Origin: Eleginops maclovinus | Lineage: Eukaryota > Chordata > Actinopteri > Perciformes > Eleginopidae | Reading direction: 5' to 3' | Length of the DNA stretch: 64,000 bases | Assembly (NCBI RefSeq): GCF_036324505.1 | Contig: NC_086357.1 | Span: 18,168,793 to 18,232,792, forward strand | Part shown: piece by piece, positions 13,393 to 36,828 of the stretch | How the letters are laid out: the number at the start of each line of letters is the position of its first letter | Position numbering within the stretch: the first letter of the stretch is position 1 | Notes under the pieces: model-generated | Told to the model about the DNA's origin: nothing | The model's database searches: none | The model's input: the letters and a program-made list of their open reading frames with translations, nothing else | Position numbers and translations under genes: made by a program

Positions 13393-16070
13393 CATGAACC
13401 AAATAGCAGACCTGTGCATCCAAAGACCTACCACTTTGCCATTAGTTCATTTTTTAGGGAAAGTGAAAATTGAAAACTATCTTTTTATCTGAGAAGATGG
13501 GCTCTTTTTGTCTGTATTCCAAAAATGTCAAATACATTCCTAATTTTATTATTTTTTGGGGTGTCTCTAGCGTATGTGTCTCCCTTTTTGCCTTAAGCAT
13601 ACATGCAGGTTGGTGTCTGGCTGCTGGAAGCTGGGTGTTTTAGGGGTGGGGTGTGGAGTTGTTGCAGAGAATGAGGACATACTGTAGTGCTTTGCAACCA
13701 AGGTACAGAGCACCAGGCTCTTAATCCCTAAAATAATCCTGTCGACTGTGGCCGGAGGGACACATCTGAAGCCATAATCCACGCTGACCCAATGCTGAAA
13801 CTAACACCTAACATCACAGTCACAGCAAACAGTATAAAAACTGCATCATAGCTGATAAAAAACGACGTAATATAACTTGAAGTGTGGAGACTTTAAAGTT
13901 GATCTATTTCAAATGTATTCGACTGCCTTGATTGAGGAAGCAGCGAGATTGACATCAGACAACAACGGACCCACTCCTTACTACTGTATAACAAACCCTG
14001 TACCGCCTCACCTAGTACCCTCCAGCTGTGGACCCCCTGGAGGTGCACTTGCCCTCTTCCTTTGTGACCACAAATGAAATGGCCTGTACTTTAATAGTGT
14101 TGCTTGAATGGTTTTGTCTTGTTTCGTATGTCTTAAAAGCAGCGGTCAAGCAGAGTCAAAGCAATGTAAATGGTTAAAAATCCTGATTTCATGAGTGAAC
14201 AATGGCAAGTGGCTTTTCTTTCTTCCACCCCTCCCATCTGCAAGCTCACACACGCTGTTTATTTCAAATTTAAGCATAAATCGAAACTAATTCATGTACA
14301 GAAAAGCTGCAGACAAGTAATCTCTGGATTAATTCACATTATTGAATTTTCTTTTTCATGGATCGACATTTACTAAATGAATTCAACTTTCGGTGAATAA
14401 GAATGAATTGGGCTCACAAATTAGTGTTTGAACAAAAAAAGTTGGGAACTGAGAAGTCTTTGCTGAGGCACAATGGGCATGCATTTTTTTTCATCTTAGA
14501 CAATTCCCCTTTACAAATATGTGAATGAGCTCTGCGTAATACATTCACATCAAAACGGAGTGCACTGCACACTCAGACACTGGTACATTGAAAACAGAGC
14601 TTGAAAAAACGGATATTTAAGCTTCTACTGTGTCATTTAACAAACAGAACATTGTCTGGGAATATAATTATTTAGGCACACTCTTCAGTTATTCAATATA
14701 ACTGTCAGAAAACACTTATATAAACACACTATTGAACCACAAAATCAGTATAATTGAATCACAACATACAAAAAAATATAAATATTACTTAACACAGTGT
14801 ACTCAAACAACTATGCCTAAAAGTTTATTTTTCTGAAATTCAGACATCCTAAAAATCATCCAAACAAAGGACAGGAGAAACCAGAACAGATTTACTGGTG
14901 AACAGTTCTCATTTGAACTTCCTATAGTAATGACTCACAGTGATAAACACTGAGGAGATGAATGAGTCTGTATTTCTTTCATGAAATTGAAACATGCTGC
15001 AGGCTTAAGACTTTTAAGGCACAGCATTCATTTTAGTTACCTCCTGTAGTGCAAAGCAGGCACAGTACGGCTTTTTGAATGATACACTCTATTGTACCAA
15101 GGTTTTCACATTTCAGAAAGGCACTTAAAAATGCTTCATAAGATATCTGAAGAGTTTCTCTGCACCCGAGTGACAGCTAGCTAAACAAGGTGGTCAACAA
15201 ACCACTCAATGTCCGAGTAGAGTTAGGAGGGAGTGTTACGGTGACGTTTCAGATTCTTTATTTGGTAGTCGCCGACTTTCATCATTAACTGAGGCTAACA
15301 CCTCCCTGAAATGTCGAAGAAGAGCTGTTATTGAAACTACAGGTAACATGCATTTACCCGTGCAATCAATACACTTTAACCTTGTGTTAAGTCTTCTTTA
15401 AACGCTCTGTGGGTTAAGCCTGTACGCATCACTAACTTAAATGGGGCTTATATTTTAAAAACTACACTGATTTGTACCCTAATGTGTCTGTCAGGTGACT
15501 GTAAGAACAATCTATCTCCCATTTAACTGATGAGTTGATGTGTTGTTCTAGCAGAAAAAGGGACTGAGAACATAGCAAAGACTTATAGGAAAATTATAAA
15601 ACATGTCCCACAGAGACGCACATCCATGACACTCAACTGCTGTCCACCAATAAAACAGTGGGAGGCATTCACAGACACACGTTTTTGTATTTTTCTTATT
15701 AATGGTTCAATTGTGGGCCTGTCGTGACCTGCTGGCATTTGACATTCGCCATGAATGAATGAGAATCTGTGTAACGCTTTCTATAGGGAAAGAAGTGACG
15801 AGAGATTAAATGCAATGACTGGGAGGGAGAGGATAATTTTACATATTACTGCATTTCTGCTTGTATTAAAGACTCAGAGAGCAAACTGAGGCAAGCAGTG
15901 GGTGGCTGACATCTAGAGACAAGCACACATGGAGTTTGAAGTGCTATAATATTTCCTGGGCCATGGGAGGCTGTTAATTATGCGGCATTTGCTTTAAAAT
16001 ATGGTATAAAGTTTGGACAAAAAATAATTATTCAAATAAGAGTCGAAAATAGACCCAAAAAAAACCAGAA
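13393..16070. other. Intron 1 sequence, no gene seen
   Basis: Non-coding. Nothing recognisable beyond short homopolymer runs. Confidence 0.5.
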
Positions 16071-16195
16071 TAAAATGTTAGAAAATAGTAAACAAAAGTT
16101 GTCAACAATTAAGCTTAAACCAGAAAACGATAAGTCTGTTACGATAATTGCCAACTAATATTAGGTTCATCAACTAATCATTTCATCTCCACATT
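16071..16195. repeat. Degenerate copy of the ATTAATCG-type repeat
   Basis: The words TAAAATGTTAGAAAATAGTA and CAACTAATCATTTCATCTCC correspond to the AAAATGTCAGAAAATAGTGAA and TCGACTAATCGTT parts of the same teleost repeat seen at 11997 and 27517. Confidence 0.5.
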
Positions 16196-27516
<11,321 letters not shown>

Positions 27517-27812
27517 AATAGAACTGCAACAATAAGCTGACAAAAAATGAGTCTGCCGTCAGAAAAGTAATCGGCAACTAGATGATTGGTTTTGTTTTTA
27601 TTCAAAAAATCCTGTTTCAGATCTTGATATTTAGTTTTATAACATATTTAAGTGAATATCGGCTGAGTTTGGAATGACAAAGCAGCACATTTAAAGACAT
27701 CCCTTTGGACTTTTAAGAAACTGGAATGGAATATTTTTCAAATTAATTTCCCACAATTTAATCAAAAAAATGATCTGCAGGTAAATTGATAATATAAATC
27801 ATTCTAAATGAG
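27517..27812. repeat. Best-preserved copy of the ATTAATCG-type interspersed repeat
   Basis: It starts TAGAACTGCAACAATAAGC, followed by AAAAGTAATCGGCAACTAGA, then TTTAAAGACATCCCTTTGGA near 27690 and AATATTTTTCAAATTAATTT. The order of these words matches a common teleost repeat (GCAACTAATCG ... GACGTCACCTTGGGCTTT ... ATTTTTCACC) as I remember it. There are no coding frames. The family assignment is from memory. Confidence 0.6.
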
Positions 27813-30630
27813 AACAATATACACAAATAAATAATATCAGGACTGACTATACAGGTTGTATTACTAGCTCAGTCATACAGTTTGATCTGCTCTTTAGGCT
27901 ATTGGAGAAATTATAGTACAAAACCTGACTTATCCTTTACATACACATTTTATGAATCTCGTCTCTGTATCTACTTCTGAGAATATATAACAATGATCAA
28001 AAGAATTAATGGCCCTTTAGTGATGCCTAGAGCTAGTCTTCATTGCAGTCAGTTTCCGTGCAGGCCGTTGTTCCTGGATTTGGCCGGCCACTGTCAGTCT
28101 CCTTCCTTCTCCTTCTGCCAGATAGGAAAAAGGGTTGGATGGAGCCTGAAGCTGGAGTGATGATTGATGACACGCCTCCTCTGGTGCACACTTCCCTGCT
28201 GACGCACTGCTACACTTTTCGGCACTAATTGGGCAACCCTGCAAACTCTCTTCCCAGAGTATGTAGGGCCCGGGTCTGAGCAAACCACCCACTCAGAGAA
28301 GTGTCTGGCCTATGCCGCTGTGATAAAGCACTGCCCACAAGCCTCCGGTAACAGCAACACATCGTGGCCCTGTTTACTGTGTAGCGCACATTTGCCATAC
28401 ACAAGCCATACATTCTTACAGAAGATAAGAACCTATGAGTGTCCTTTTTTCTACCTATTTATATCTACCTGCAGGAAAAGAGGCCCCTATACACTCACAG
28501 AATACATTATGATAGTGGGCTCCAACCAATGCTATCCAGCCACTTGATTTTCCCCATGACTGTGTTTTGGGGCCAAGGTGCTTTCTTGGGCCCACATTGT
28601 TTGTCTCTCCTCACTTCATCGAGGGTGACTTACATAACCTATGGTATGTGTATAATGCATTTATGAAGATGGATATTAACTGACACAACTTAGATTAAGT
28701 GCCCCGCTCAAGGACACATCAGCAGTATCCTCTGCGCTTGCGTTTAAACTGACAACCTCAAGATCATTAATCCATTTAGAGCTTGGAGGGTTTTCGGCGG
28801 AGTAAACAGAAGGCCAGTGTCCTTTTCAGAGTGTTTGCTAAACAGCACGGCCTGTTCAGATCATGAATTCATCCAGAATGTTCTGTAATAACGGCCCAGG
28901 CAATTATTGAGCTAGCAAACCATATGGCAGGGGAAGACATCTAATAACAGTCTGCTGTATGTTCACGGGTTTTCAATGAAGGACAAAGGTTCAGCTTATG
29001 TTTGGGGAAATTGTCGGTGTGCACTGATGCGTGACTTATCTGTGCAATTGGTGAGCACAAAGGGTATTATGTAAAAAAAAACCTTCCTGAATAAATATAC
29101 ATGATGTGCCTCTAAATCTGATTACAATATCGAAACAAGTGGGGAGAGCCATTACTGTCATGTTGCTCTCAACAAACTCAATCGCTTGCCTGCTTTATCA
29201 GCAAAATGTTGTTGATTTGTGTTTTAAATCCCTTTTCCGTTTCATTTTCCCTCTTGCCCTTTTCTTTCTTCCCATAATTCTCTTCCTTTTATCTGCTGCT
29301 TTTATCCCTACGTAATTGTTAATGTTTAAGGCTCCCAGACTGTATAATAAGAACCTGTCACTGCCTCGGTGGCGGAGTAGGCTAAACTAAGAACTATTGC
29401 GTCCAAGAGAATTTCAGAAGACTGAATTGAGGAGGAGGTGGAGATGATATGGACTGAAGCCTTTGAATTTATTCTCTGGTGTGCTTTCAGCTGAGCTTAA
29501 ACAGGCACTACTGAGGACGAACTCACAACTTAAGGTGGCTGCCTCACCTTAGACAGACTTGCTAGTTGATTAGCTGTTTCTAAAACCATTTATGTAAGCT
29601 TACAGCGTGAATAATTCTTATTGTGCTTTTAATCTCTACAAAAGGATGTCTGCATGAATTATTCATGCGGCCGTAAACAGTATCCACCTTATTTATTAAC
29701 TGTGAGATGAAAAATACATCTATCTGTGGAATAATTTAGTCAGAAAAGCAGCAGCTGAGTTGAAAAAACAAGGAAGTGCATATTTGAGCTGATCGCAGAA
29801 AGTAAAAATCAATTTGGAGGAAGTGGCAAGTGTCCATCTGAAGTGCTCTGAACATTCACTCAGTGATGGAGTATGGGGGAATGTCTGCTTCAGCAGGGCT
29901 CAGCAGCATCTTACTATATCTGTGTAATGCATAAAAGTACTACAACTATACTGTGTAACAAAAACACATCAGTGCATAGTACCAGCAACAGTATTCATTT
30001 TTTGCTCAGGAACGCATTCATACCTTGAAAACAACAAGGGAAGTCAGCCAATACTTTGGATATTTATGTAAAAATGTTAATTGCCATGGCAGCTGTAAAT
30101 ACCAATTGACACTGCATCTAAGTAAAACACTTCTGCAGCCAACAAACCCATCAAAATTGAACTTCATGAAATGAAAGAGAGTTATATCATTGCTGAGGAC
30201 TCATCACTCTATAGATAAGTAAGAAATTCAATCAGACCCACTTTTCCAACTAAACCTATGGCAAGAGTATGCAAGCTCTATGCCAAAACAATACATCTAA
30301 GGGGCAAGTGTAATTTGAATGCACATGTCAGCACACATTACTTCTGAGTGGTAAAGCGGCGTCATTCTGAGTTCAGTGGAAATAAAGGTGTCAGTTCCGT
30401 TCTTTAAAATAATTTGGTTGTTGCCAATTGTTTTAAAACATAAACTAAAACCTGTGTGTTTTAGTATGATACACCTAAAGGACCAATATTTAGTTTCACC
30501 TTTGTTAGTTGCCAGTGGCCTCTTCTCTGGAACAGCAGCTGCAGTGACAGCATCTACTGCTGTCCGATTCCAAGCAGAAATAACAACAACAACATTGAGT
30601 CAGTGCATCATTTATGCGACACAACAGATA
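27813..30630. other. Intron 1 sequence, no gene seen
   Basis: Non-coding, with no recognised repeats or RNA genes. Confidence 0.5.
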
Positions 30631-30639
30631 AACAGTGGC

Positions 30640-30724
30640 TAATGCCTTCAAGGAATGCCAATATTTGCCATAAGGCCAATGGCCAGTTGCCGATGTTTGG
30701 CCAATAAGTCAGTGAATCCCTGAA
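30640..30724. repeat. Fragment of a hAT-type MITE end
   Basis: The sequence has GGCCAATGGCC, TTGCCGATGTTTGGCC and a terminal GTGAATCCCTG, similar to the subterminal and right end of the GGGATGCACCGAT family at 4759. The left end and target duplication are not identifiable, so this is a relic. Confidence 0.45.
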
Positions 30725-33700
30725 ACATCAAATCTGTGGCATCAAAAGGGACTGTAAAATGAATTGAGCCAAAATAAATTGTGAAAGCAGTAAGTATCCA
30801 GGAATGAAACCGCTTCATAACCAACTCCCACCCAAAGCACTTTTATGTTGTGGTACACTGGCATCAGCATTTAGACAACAAAAAGAAAAATAAAGCATTT
30901 GGCTGAGTTTTTCCCAAAAGTGAGGCAGTACATGCCACTGAAAGCATTTCCACGCGTAGCGCCGCCTGTGTTGTGAGATACTACATGTGCCGTGTTAGAG
31001 TACAAGCCTCACAATACTGCACAACACATTTTTTCTTTTGAACTTGTTGAATGGGCCTGAGGTGACCATGAAAACAAAGATGACAGGATTATCCTCCGCA
31101 GGCTTTGAAAACACTACCCATTAGTGACTGCACCGGCAAAAACCAGGGTGAATATTCTGAAATGGAAGTGACTCTCACAATGTGCTGAGGGGAAGGCAGC
31201 AGGGGTTTTGTGTTGGAATCAAAGAAAGTGCCTGGACTTGAGGTTTGTGGAAGAAAGACGTGGCCCACACACTTCACTGAAGACAACTGGCTGTTTTAGA
31301 GACCGAAAAATGTACTGTAGGAGCTGGAACCTGATTGAATGCCTGAAGGGAGTTGTATTGTGCCATCTTACTGTGTGTCTCAAAAAACATTGAGATGAAA
31401 CAGTTGGCATGCATATTCTAACACACATAGCTCCATACACTGTGTTATCTACAAATGCATTTCATTTGTAGCTCCTATGGCTGGATGCTAATTAACCTGG
31501 AACTGTAATCCCCCTTTTCAACATGCTTACTAGGTATAATTTAAGAAAAAAACACAGCCCGACATCAATACAGAGAACCTAGTACAGGTAATTGCATGTT
31601 GTTCTGTAAAGCTTGCATGTAAGTCTGAAAAGGAAAGTTAAAATATCTCTTGAGAGAACTGCTATCCTTTTTCTTGTTCCAAAAGCCTTTGAATTATTAG
31701 CATAGCTTTGAATGCTGCCAAGCTCATACTCTGTGGGTTTGAAACACCCGTAGATCATTCTGCTGCTAGGAAACTTGGCTACATCCCTGAATTGCTGGGT
31801 GCACATGCAAGATCATAACCGTTATTGATTATTCAGATGATTATTTTCCTGAATAATCCATTTATTGTACAAAATGTTGAAAACTGCCCTTAACAATTTA
31901 TTTAAAGCAATGAAAGAAAACATATCCAATTTGTCTGACAAACAGTACACAACTGAAATGTATAATTGGTCCACTATGGTACAACTGGAAAAAAATGGGT
32001 TTTAGTGAATGTTTGTCATTTTTTCTTGGAGAATAAAAAACTTACAGATAAAAAATGTAATCAGATATTTACTTTTCTGTCAATCCGCCATTCAATTAAT
32101 CTACTATAACTGTTTTATTTCTACAAATATTTGGACAGTAAATGATGATGTATGCACATACTTGTATTGGAGTATAAATATTGCATTACCCCAGGGTTGG
32201 ATGTTTAAGTAGAGAGAGACAAATAGTGAGTCATTGTAGCAGAAAAAACATTATTTCATTCATTACTATTTAAATATGGATAATTGGATTATAAGTAAAA
32301 AGACATTTTAAAAAAGCTTTTGGTATCATATTTTATTTTCCTCAAAAAGTAGTCATTATTGGTCCTAACTAGTACTAGCAAAAGCCTTTTGCACATTTCT
32401 GGTAATGCAAACCTGACCTTTTCTGCAACTGCTTCACAATGAAAGTCTTTTACAGGTCAACGTTGTAAGGGTTTTATTGTGAAGCAGCTACAAATACTTC
32501 CAGCCTTTGTGACAGATGAGGCTGACAGTGCGCTCACAACATCGAAAGGTGCGAGCAACACAAGCATGTGGACAAACGTTATTTTCCTTTCCCTTTCTTG
32601 ATCCTCCTTAACAACGGTCAATATATTCCTTGACAGCGGTCTGTACTACTGGATTAACAATGTGTGACATGTTCTGAATTGACCAATCAGAATCGAGTAT
32701 TCAACAAAGCCATGTAATAAAGTGGTTTTAACTTAGCATCTGTATTATAATGGTTATTGTTGACCAGATTGTCTTCAAGCCTCCAGCTTCTGTCTCAAAT
32801 GATTTCTGATGAAGCACCGTTGACTGCTGAGTATAACAGGACAGACCACAGGTAAGCTAACATGCTTGATACAGACCAAAGAAGAACCAAGTCCCTACAG
32901 ACCATATCGGAAAGCTCATCAAATGATAGGTAGTAACTGATCACAGCTACATTTGCTTGGCTACAGTGCTTACCTTTAGATGCAATAAAAGAACAGAGAG
33001 AACGAGTTAGCAAGGTAAAAAGAAGGTGACAGAGAGAGAGGAGAAAGAAAGAGACGCAGAGAGGGAAGTTGAGAGATCAAAGTCCCATTATGAATAGCGA
33101 ACCCCCCTCCTCGCGTCTAAAATTAGGATCTTAATGAGTGGCAGTCTCACAGATCAGTTGATGAATTCACTGTTTAACATTAGCACAGATTTAGTCAATC
33201 CTCCTGCCATGGAGTGGTTGGGACAAAGCCTGACAGCCTATTAATGCAAATGTGTTTTGTCGTTTTTTCAAGAGCTTTACATTGTGTTGTAGTCAAAAAA
33301 TAAAATATGTTTCCCTCTGAAAGAACGGAATACTTACAGAGAGGTGTGTTCAACCAGATTCTAAGTTCATATAATTAAACATGCTATTCAAAACGGAAGG
33401 TTTCGACCTTTTCCATGACATACTCATAGGGGAAAAACCTTTGTATGAATCTACTAGAGATGCCCACATCACGTTTTTGTTGCCAATGCTTTATCTAATA
33501 GCCCCAGATACACACAGAGCTAGGGCTGCAGTCTAGTCTTTGGTCAAAATGCAAGTTTTTATCAGAAAAAAATGATGCTTCAATCGAAGATTGTTGGGGC
33601 TTAGTCTTTCAAAAACAACACTGAATTAAAAAAAAAAAATGTTCCTGCTAAATTCCATATGCAAAAGGGACACACGCTACATTCAAGGCTTCATTTTATA

Positions 33701-35249
33701 ATCTGAATAGAGAAGCTTTGAAATGTAAAAAATATTGTTAGCCTTCATAACATCATGGTCATACTCTATAAGTGGCCTACCTCTTTTCTTTTAATTGTCT
33801 GCTGTCAGCTTATCAAACTTGCCATACTTTTCTATGTGATGCGTCTTCTAGTGTCTTACTGAGTTTGTAACTTGCTTCCCTGGCCGGGTATTTTTATCCT
33901 GTTAAAGATGGCATAAATTACATCTGTGTCACACAATTTGTAAAAGTGCCACAACGAAAATGGCCCGAGATCGCAGAGTAAAACCATGGATGCCAATCTC
34001 TCAATTGCATAATTTTACTGAACATTAGCCAAGTCTGATTGGTGGACAACCAATGAGGGCATTTCTCATAGGAAACATTCAATACTTCCATTTGTCATGG
34101 CCCCCCTTCCTCTACAACAACATTAAATTAAAACTGTTCAGTAAATATGCTTAAGTATTCCACAGTACTGCAACATCATGTCCAAAAAGGAGGCCTTTAC
34201 TTACTGTGCATAAATTCCTTACAGTATTAATGACGTATTTTCGGAAATGAGCCCGACACGTCTGCTACCTTAACTCCTGACCCCATTGGGAACAATGGTA
34301 GCCGTATTCTCACGGATATTGATTTGCTCCGATGCTTCTTTCTCCATTTACTAATAATTACAGATGCACACTGTCCAATTACTCGGCTCCAACAAACATT
34401 TACAGCAGTCTGAAATCCACACACTCATTATGCAGATGACAGAGAGAGAGAGACAGTGAGAAGGAGAAAACAAAACCCAAAACCTGCTCAGAGCGACTCC
34501 AATTAAAATTCTTTAGCCATGCCAACATCGAGCAAATGAATTATGACAATATGTATCTACTTCAGCTGCTGGAGTCTCCAGCCATGGTGGAAGGTGACAA
34601 TGAGTGAGCTAACTGAAGTGTTCAAAAAATGACTGTCAATACTTCTTTCTTAATTTGGGATAGTTTCCTTAAGTTACTGTTGAAAACACTGACGAATGTA
34701 ATGATTAATTAAGATGTATTTGTATTGAAACGTGGAACTACAGCAACCAGAAGTAATTATTCTACTCTTTAAGGATGCCATATTCACATTATCTCCTACA
34801 GTACAATCGCTTGCTTGCTGTCTTTACTGTTCCATCTCTGAAATTGTGGCTCCAGAGGGAGGTGCATGTACCTAGTGTTAACCTAAGATACAATGCTCAT
34901 GTTGAATTCCATTAAAGGACGAGAGAATACCCTCTACAAGAGCTGAAATCCCTCCGGACTGTTTTAACTCAATGAAGGGCATCGCTAAGACAACCACGTG
35001 TCAACACTTCTGATTTATTACTCCTGTGGGATCAAACTAGTGTTTACCTTTTGTCCCTCTAGCTTCAGACCATGCTCACACATACAATATCTTACATTGA
35101 AGATAATGACATCAATCCCTCCTTCCTGGGGGGAAAACTCCCATGATGATGATTCAGTCCCACTTCCAAAAGTCATGGGATATAGGCTTAATAAAAATCA
35201 GGTGAGATATGTATGGAGATTGCATGACAAATTGGACTAAACAGCTGAA
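30725..35249. other. Intron 1 sequence with repeat relics, no gene seen
   Basis: Non-coding. Two more relics of the ATTAATCG-type repeat lie at about 31811-31885 (TTATTGATTATTCAGATGAT) and 33528-33620 (TAGGGCTGCAGTCTAGTC). GA-rich runs lie at about 33030-33062 and 34441-34452. A word at 32680-32722 (TTGACCAATCAGAATCGAGT) resembles a recurrent fish repeat, family uncertain. Confidence 0.45.
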
Positions 35250-35251
35250 TA

Positions 35252-36826
35252 CAGTGGGGCAAAAAAGTATTTAGTCAGCCACCAATTGTGCAAGTTCTCC
35301 CATTTAAAAAGATGAGAGAGGCCTGTAATTTTTATCATAGGTACACTTCAACTATGAGAGACAAAATGAGAAAAAAAAAATCCAGGAAATCACATTGTAG
35401 GATTTTTAATGAATTAATTGGTAAATTCCTCTGTAAAATAAGTATTTGGTCACCTACAAACAAGCAAGATTTCTGGCTCTCACAGACCTGTAACTTCTTC
35501 TTTAAGAGGCTCCTCTGTCCTCCACTCGTTACCTGTATTAATGGCACCTTTTTGAACTCGTTATCAGTATAAAGGACACCTGTCCACAACCTCAAACAGT
35601 CATACTCCAAACTCCACTATGGCCAAGACCAAAGAGCTGTCAAAGGAGACCAGAGACAAAATTGTAGACCTGCACCAGGCTGGGAAAACTGAATCTGCAA
35701 TAGGTAAGCAGCTTGGTGTGAAGAAATCAACTGTGGGAGCAATTATTAGAAAATGGAAGACATACAAGACCACTGCTAATCTCCCTCGATCTGGGGCTCC
35801 ATGCAAGATCTCACCCCGTGGGGTCAAAATGATCACAAGAACGGTGAGCAAAAATCCCAGAACCACACGGGGGGACCTAGTGAATGACCTGCAGAGAGCT
35901 GGGACCAAAGTAACAGAGGCTACCATCAGTAACACACTACGCCGCCAGGGACTTAAATCCTGCAGTTCCAGACGTGTCCCCCTGCTTAAACCAGTAGCTA
36001 CATGTCCAGGCCCATCTGAAGTTTGCTAGAGGGCATTTGGATGATCCAGAAGAGGATTGGGAGAATGTCATATGGTCAGATGAAACCAAAATAGATCTTT
36101 TTGGTAAAAACTCAACTCATCCAAAGAACACCATACCTACTGTGAAGCATGGGGGTGGAAACATCATGCTTTGGGGCTGTTTTTCTGCAAAGGGACCAGG
36201 ACGACTGATCCGTGTAAAGGAAAGAATGAATGGGGCCCTGTATCGTGAGATTTTGAGTGAAAACCTCCTTCCATCAGCAAGGGTACTGAAGATGAAGCGT
36301 GGCTGGGTCTTTCAGCATGACAATGATCCCAAACACACCGCCAGGGCAACGAAGGAGTGGCTTCGTAAGAAGCATTTCAAGGTCCTGGAGTGGACTAGCC
36401 AGTCTCCAGATCTCAACCCCATAGAAAATCTTTGGAGGGAGTTGAAAGTCCGTGTTGCCCAGCAACAGCCCCAAAACATCACTGCTTTAGAGGAGATCTG
36501 CATGGAGGAATGGGCCAAAATACCAGCAACAGTGTGTGAACACCTTGTGAAGACTTACAGAAAACGTTTGACCTCTGTCATTGCCAACAAAGGGTATATA
36601 ACAAAGTATTGAGATGAACTTTTGTTATTGACCAAATACTTATTTTCCACAATAATCTGAAAATAAATTCTTTAAAAATCCTACAATGTGATTTTCTGGA
36701 TTTTTTTTCTCATTCTGTCTCTCATAGTTGAGGTATACCTATGATAAAAATGACAGGCCTCTCTCATCTTTTTAAATGGGAGAACTTGCACAATTGGTGG
36801 CTGACTAAATACTTCTTTGCCCACTG
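35252..36826 (+). mobile_element. Tc1/mariner element, 1575 bp, transposase broken
   Basis: The ends are long near-identical inverted repeats of about 160 bp (35252-35415 and 36665-36826), starting CAGTGGGGCAAAAAAGTATT on the left and CAGTGGGCAAAGAAGTATTT on the inverted right end. TA flanks both ends (35250-35251, 36827-36828). Between them is a DD34E transposase gene in two frames. Size, TA target and catalytic spacing fit a full-length Tc1 element. High similarity of the two inverted repeats suggests a fairly young insertion. It is in negr1 intron 1, opposite in orientation to the host gene. Confidence 0.96.
35619..36615 (+). pseudogene. Tc1 DD34E transposase, frameshifted and internally deleted
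   Basis: The protein starts at ATG 35619 ([20 protein letters not shown]) with a paired-like helix-turn-helix region (residues about 5-110, with [20 protein letters not shown]). It is open to a stop at 36027-36029. The catalytic part continues in another frame from 36007 or so to TGA near 36612. The three catalytic residues are present: Asp at 36079 (IWSDETK), Asp at 36319 (QHDNDPKHT) and Glu at 36424 (NPIENLW), with exactly 34 residues between the second Asp and Glu. Two defects are seen: a 4-bp insertion at about 35995-36000 (CCAGTAGCTACATG) shifts the frame, and the spacing between the first two Asp is 80 codons where Sleeping Beauty has 91, so about 33 bp is missing near 36117. It should not make active enzyme. 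Confidence 0.93.
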
Positions 36827-36828
36827 TA

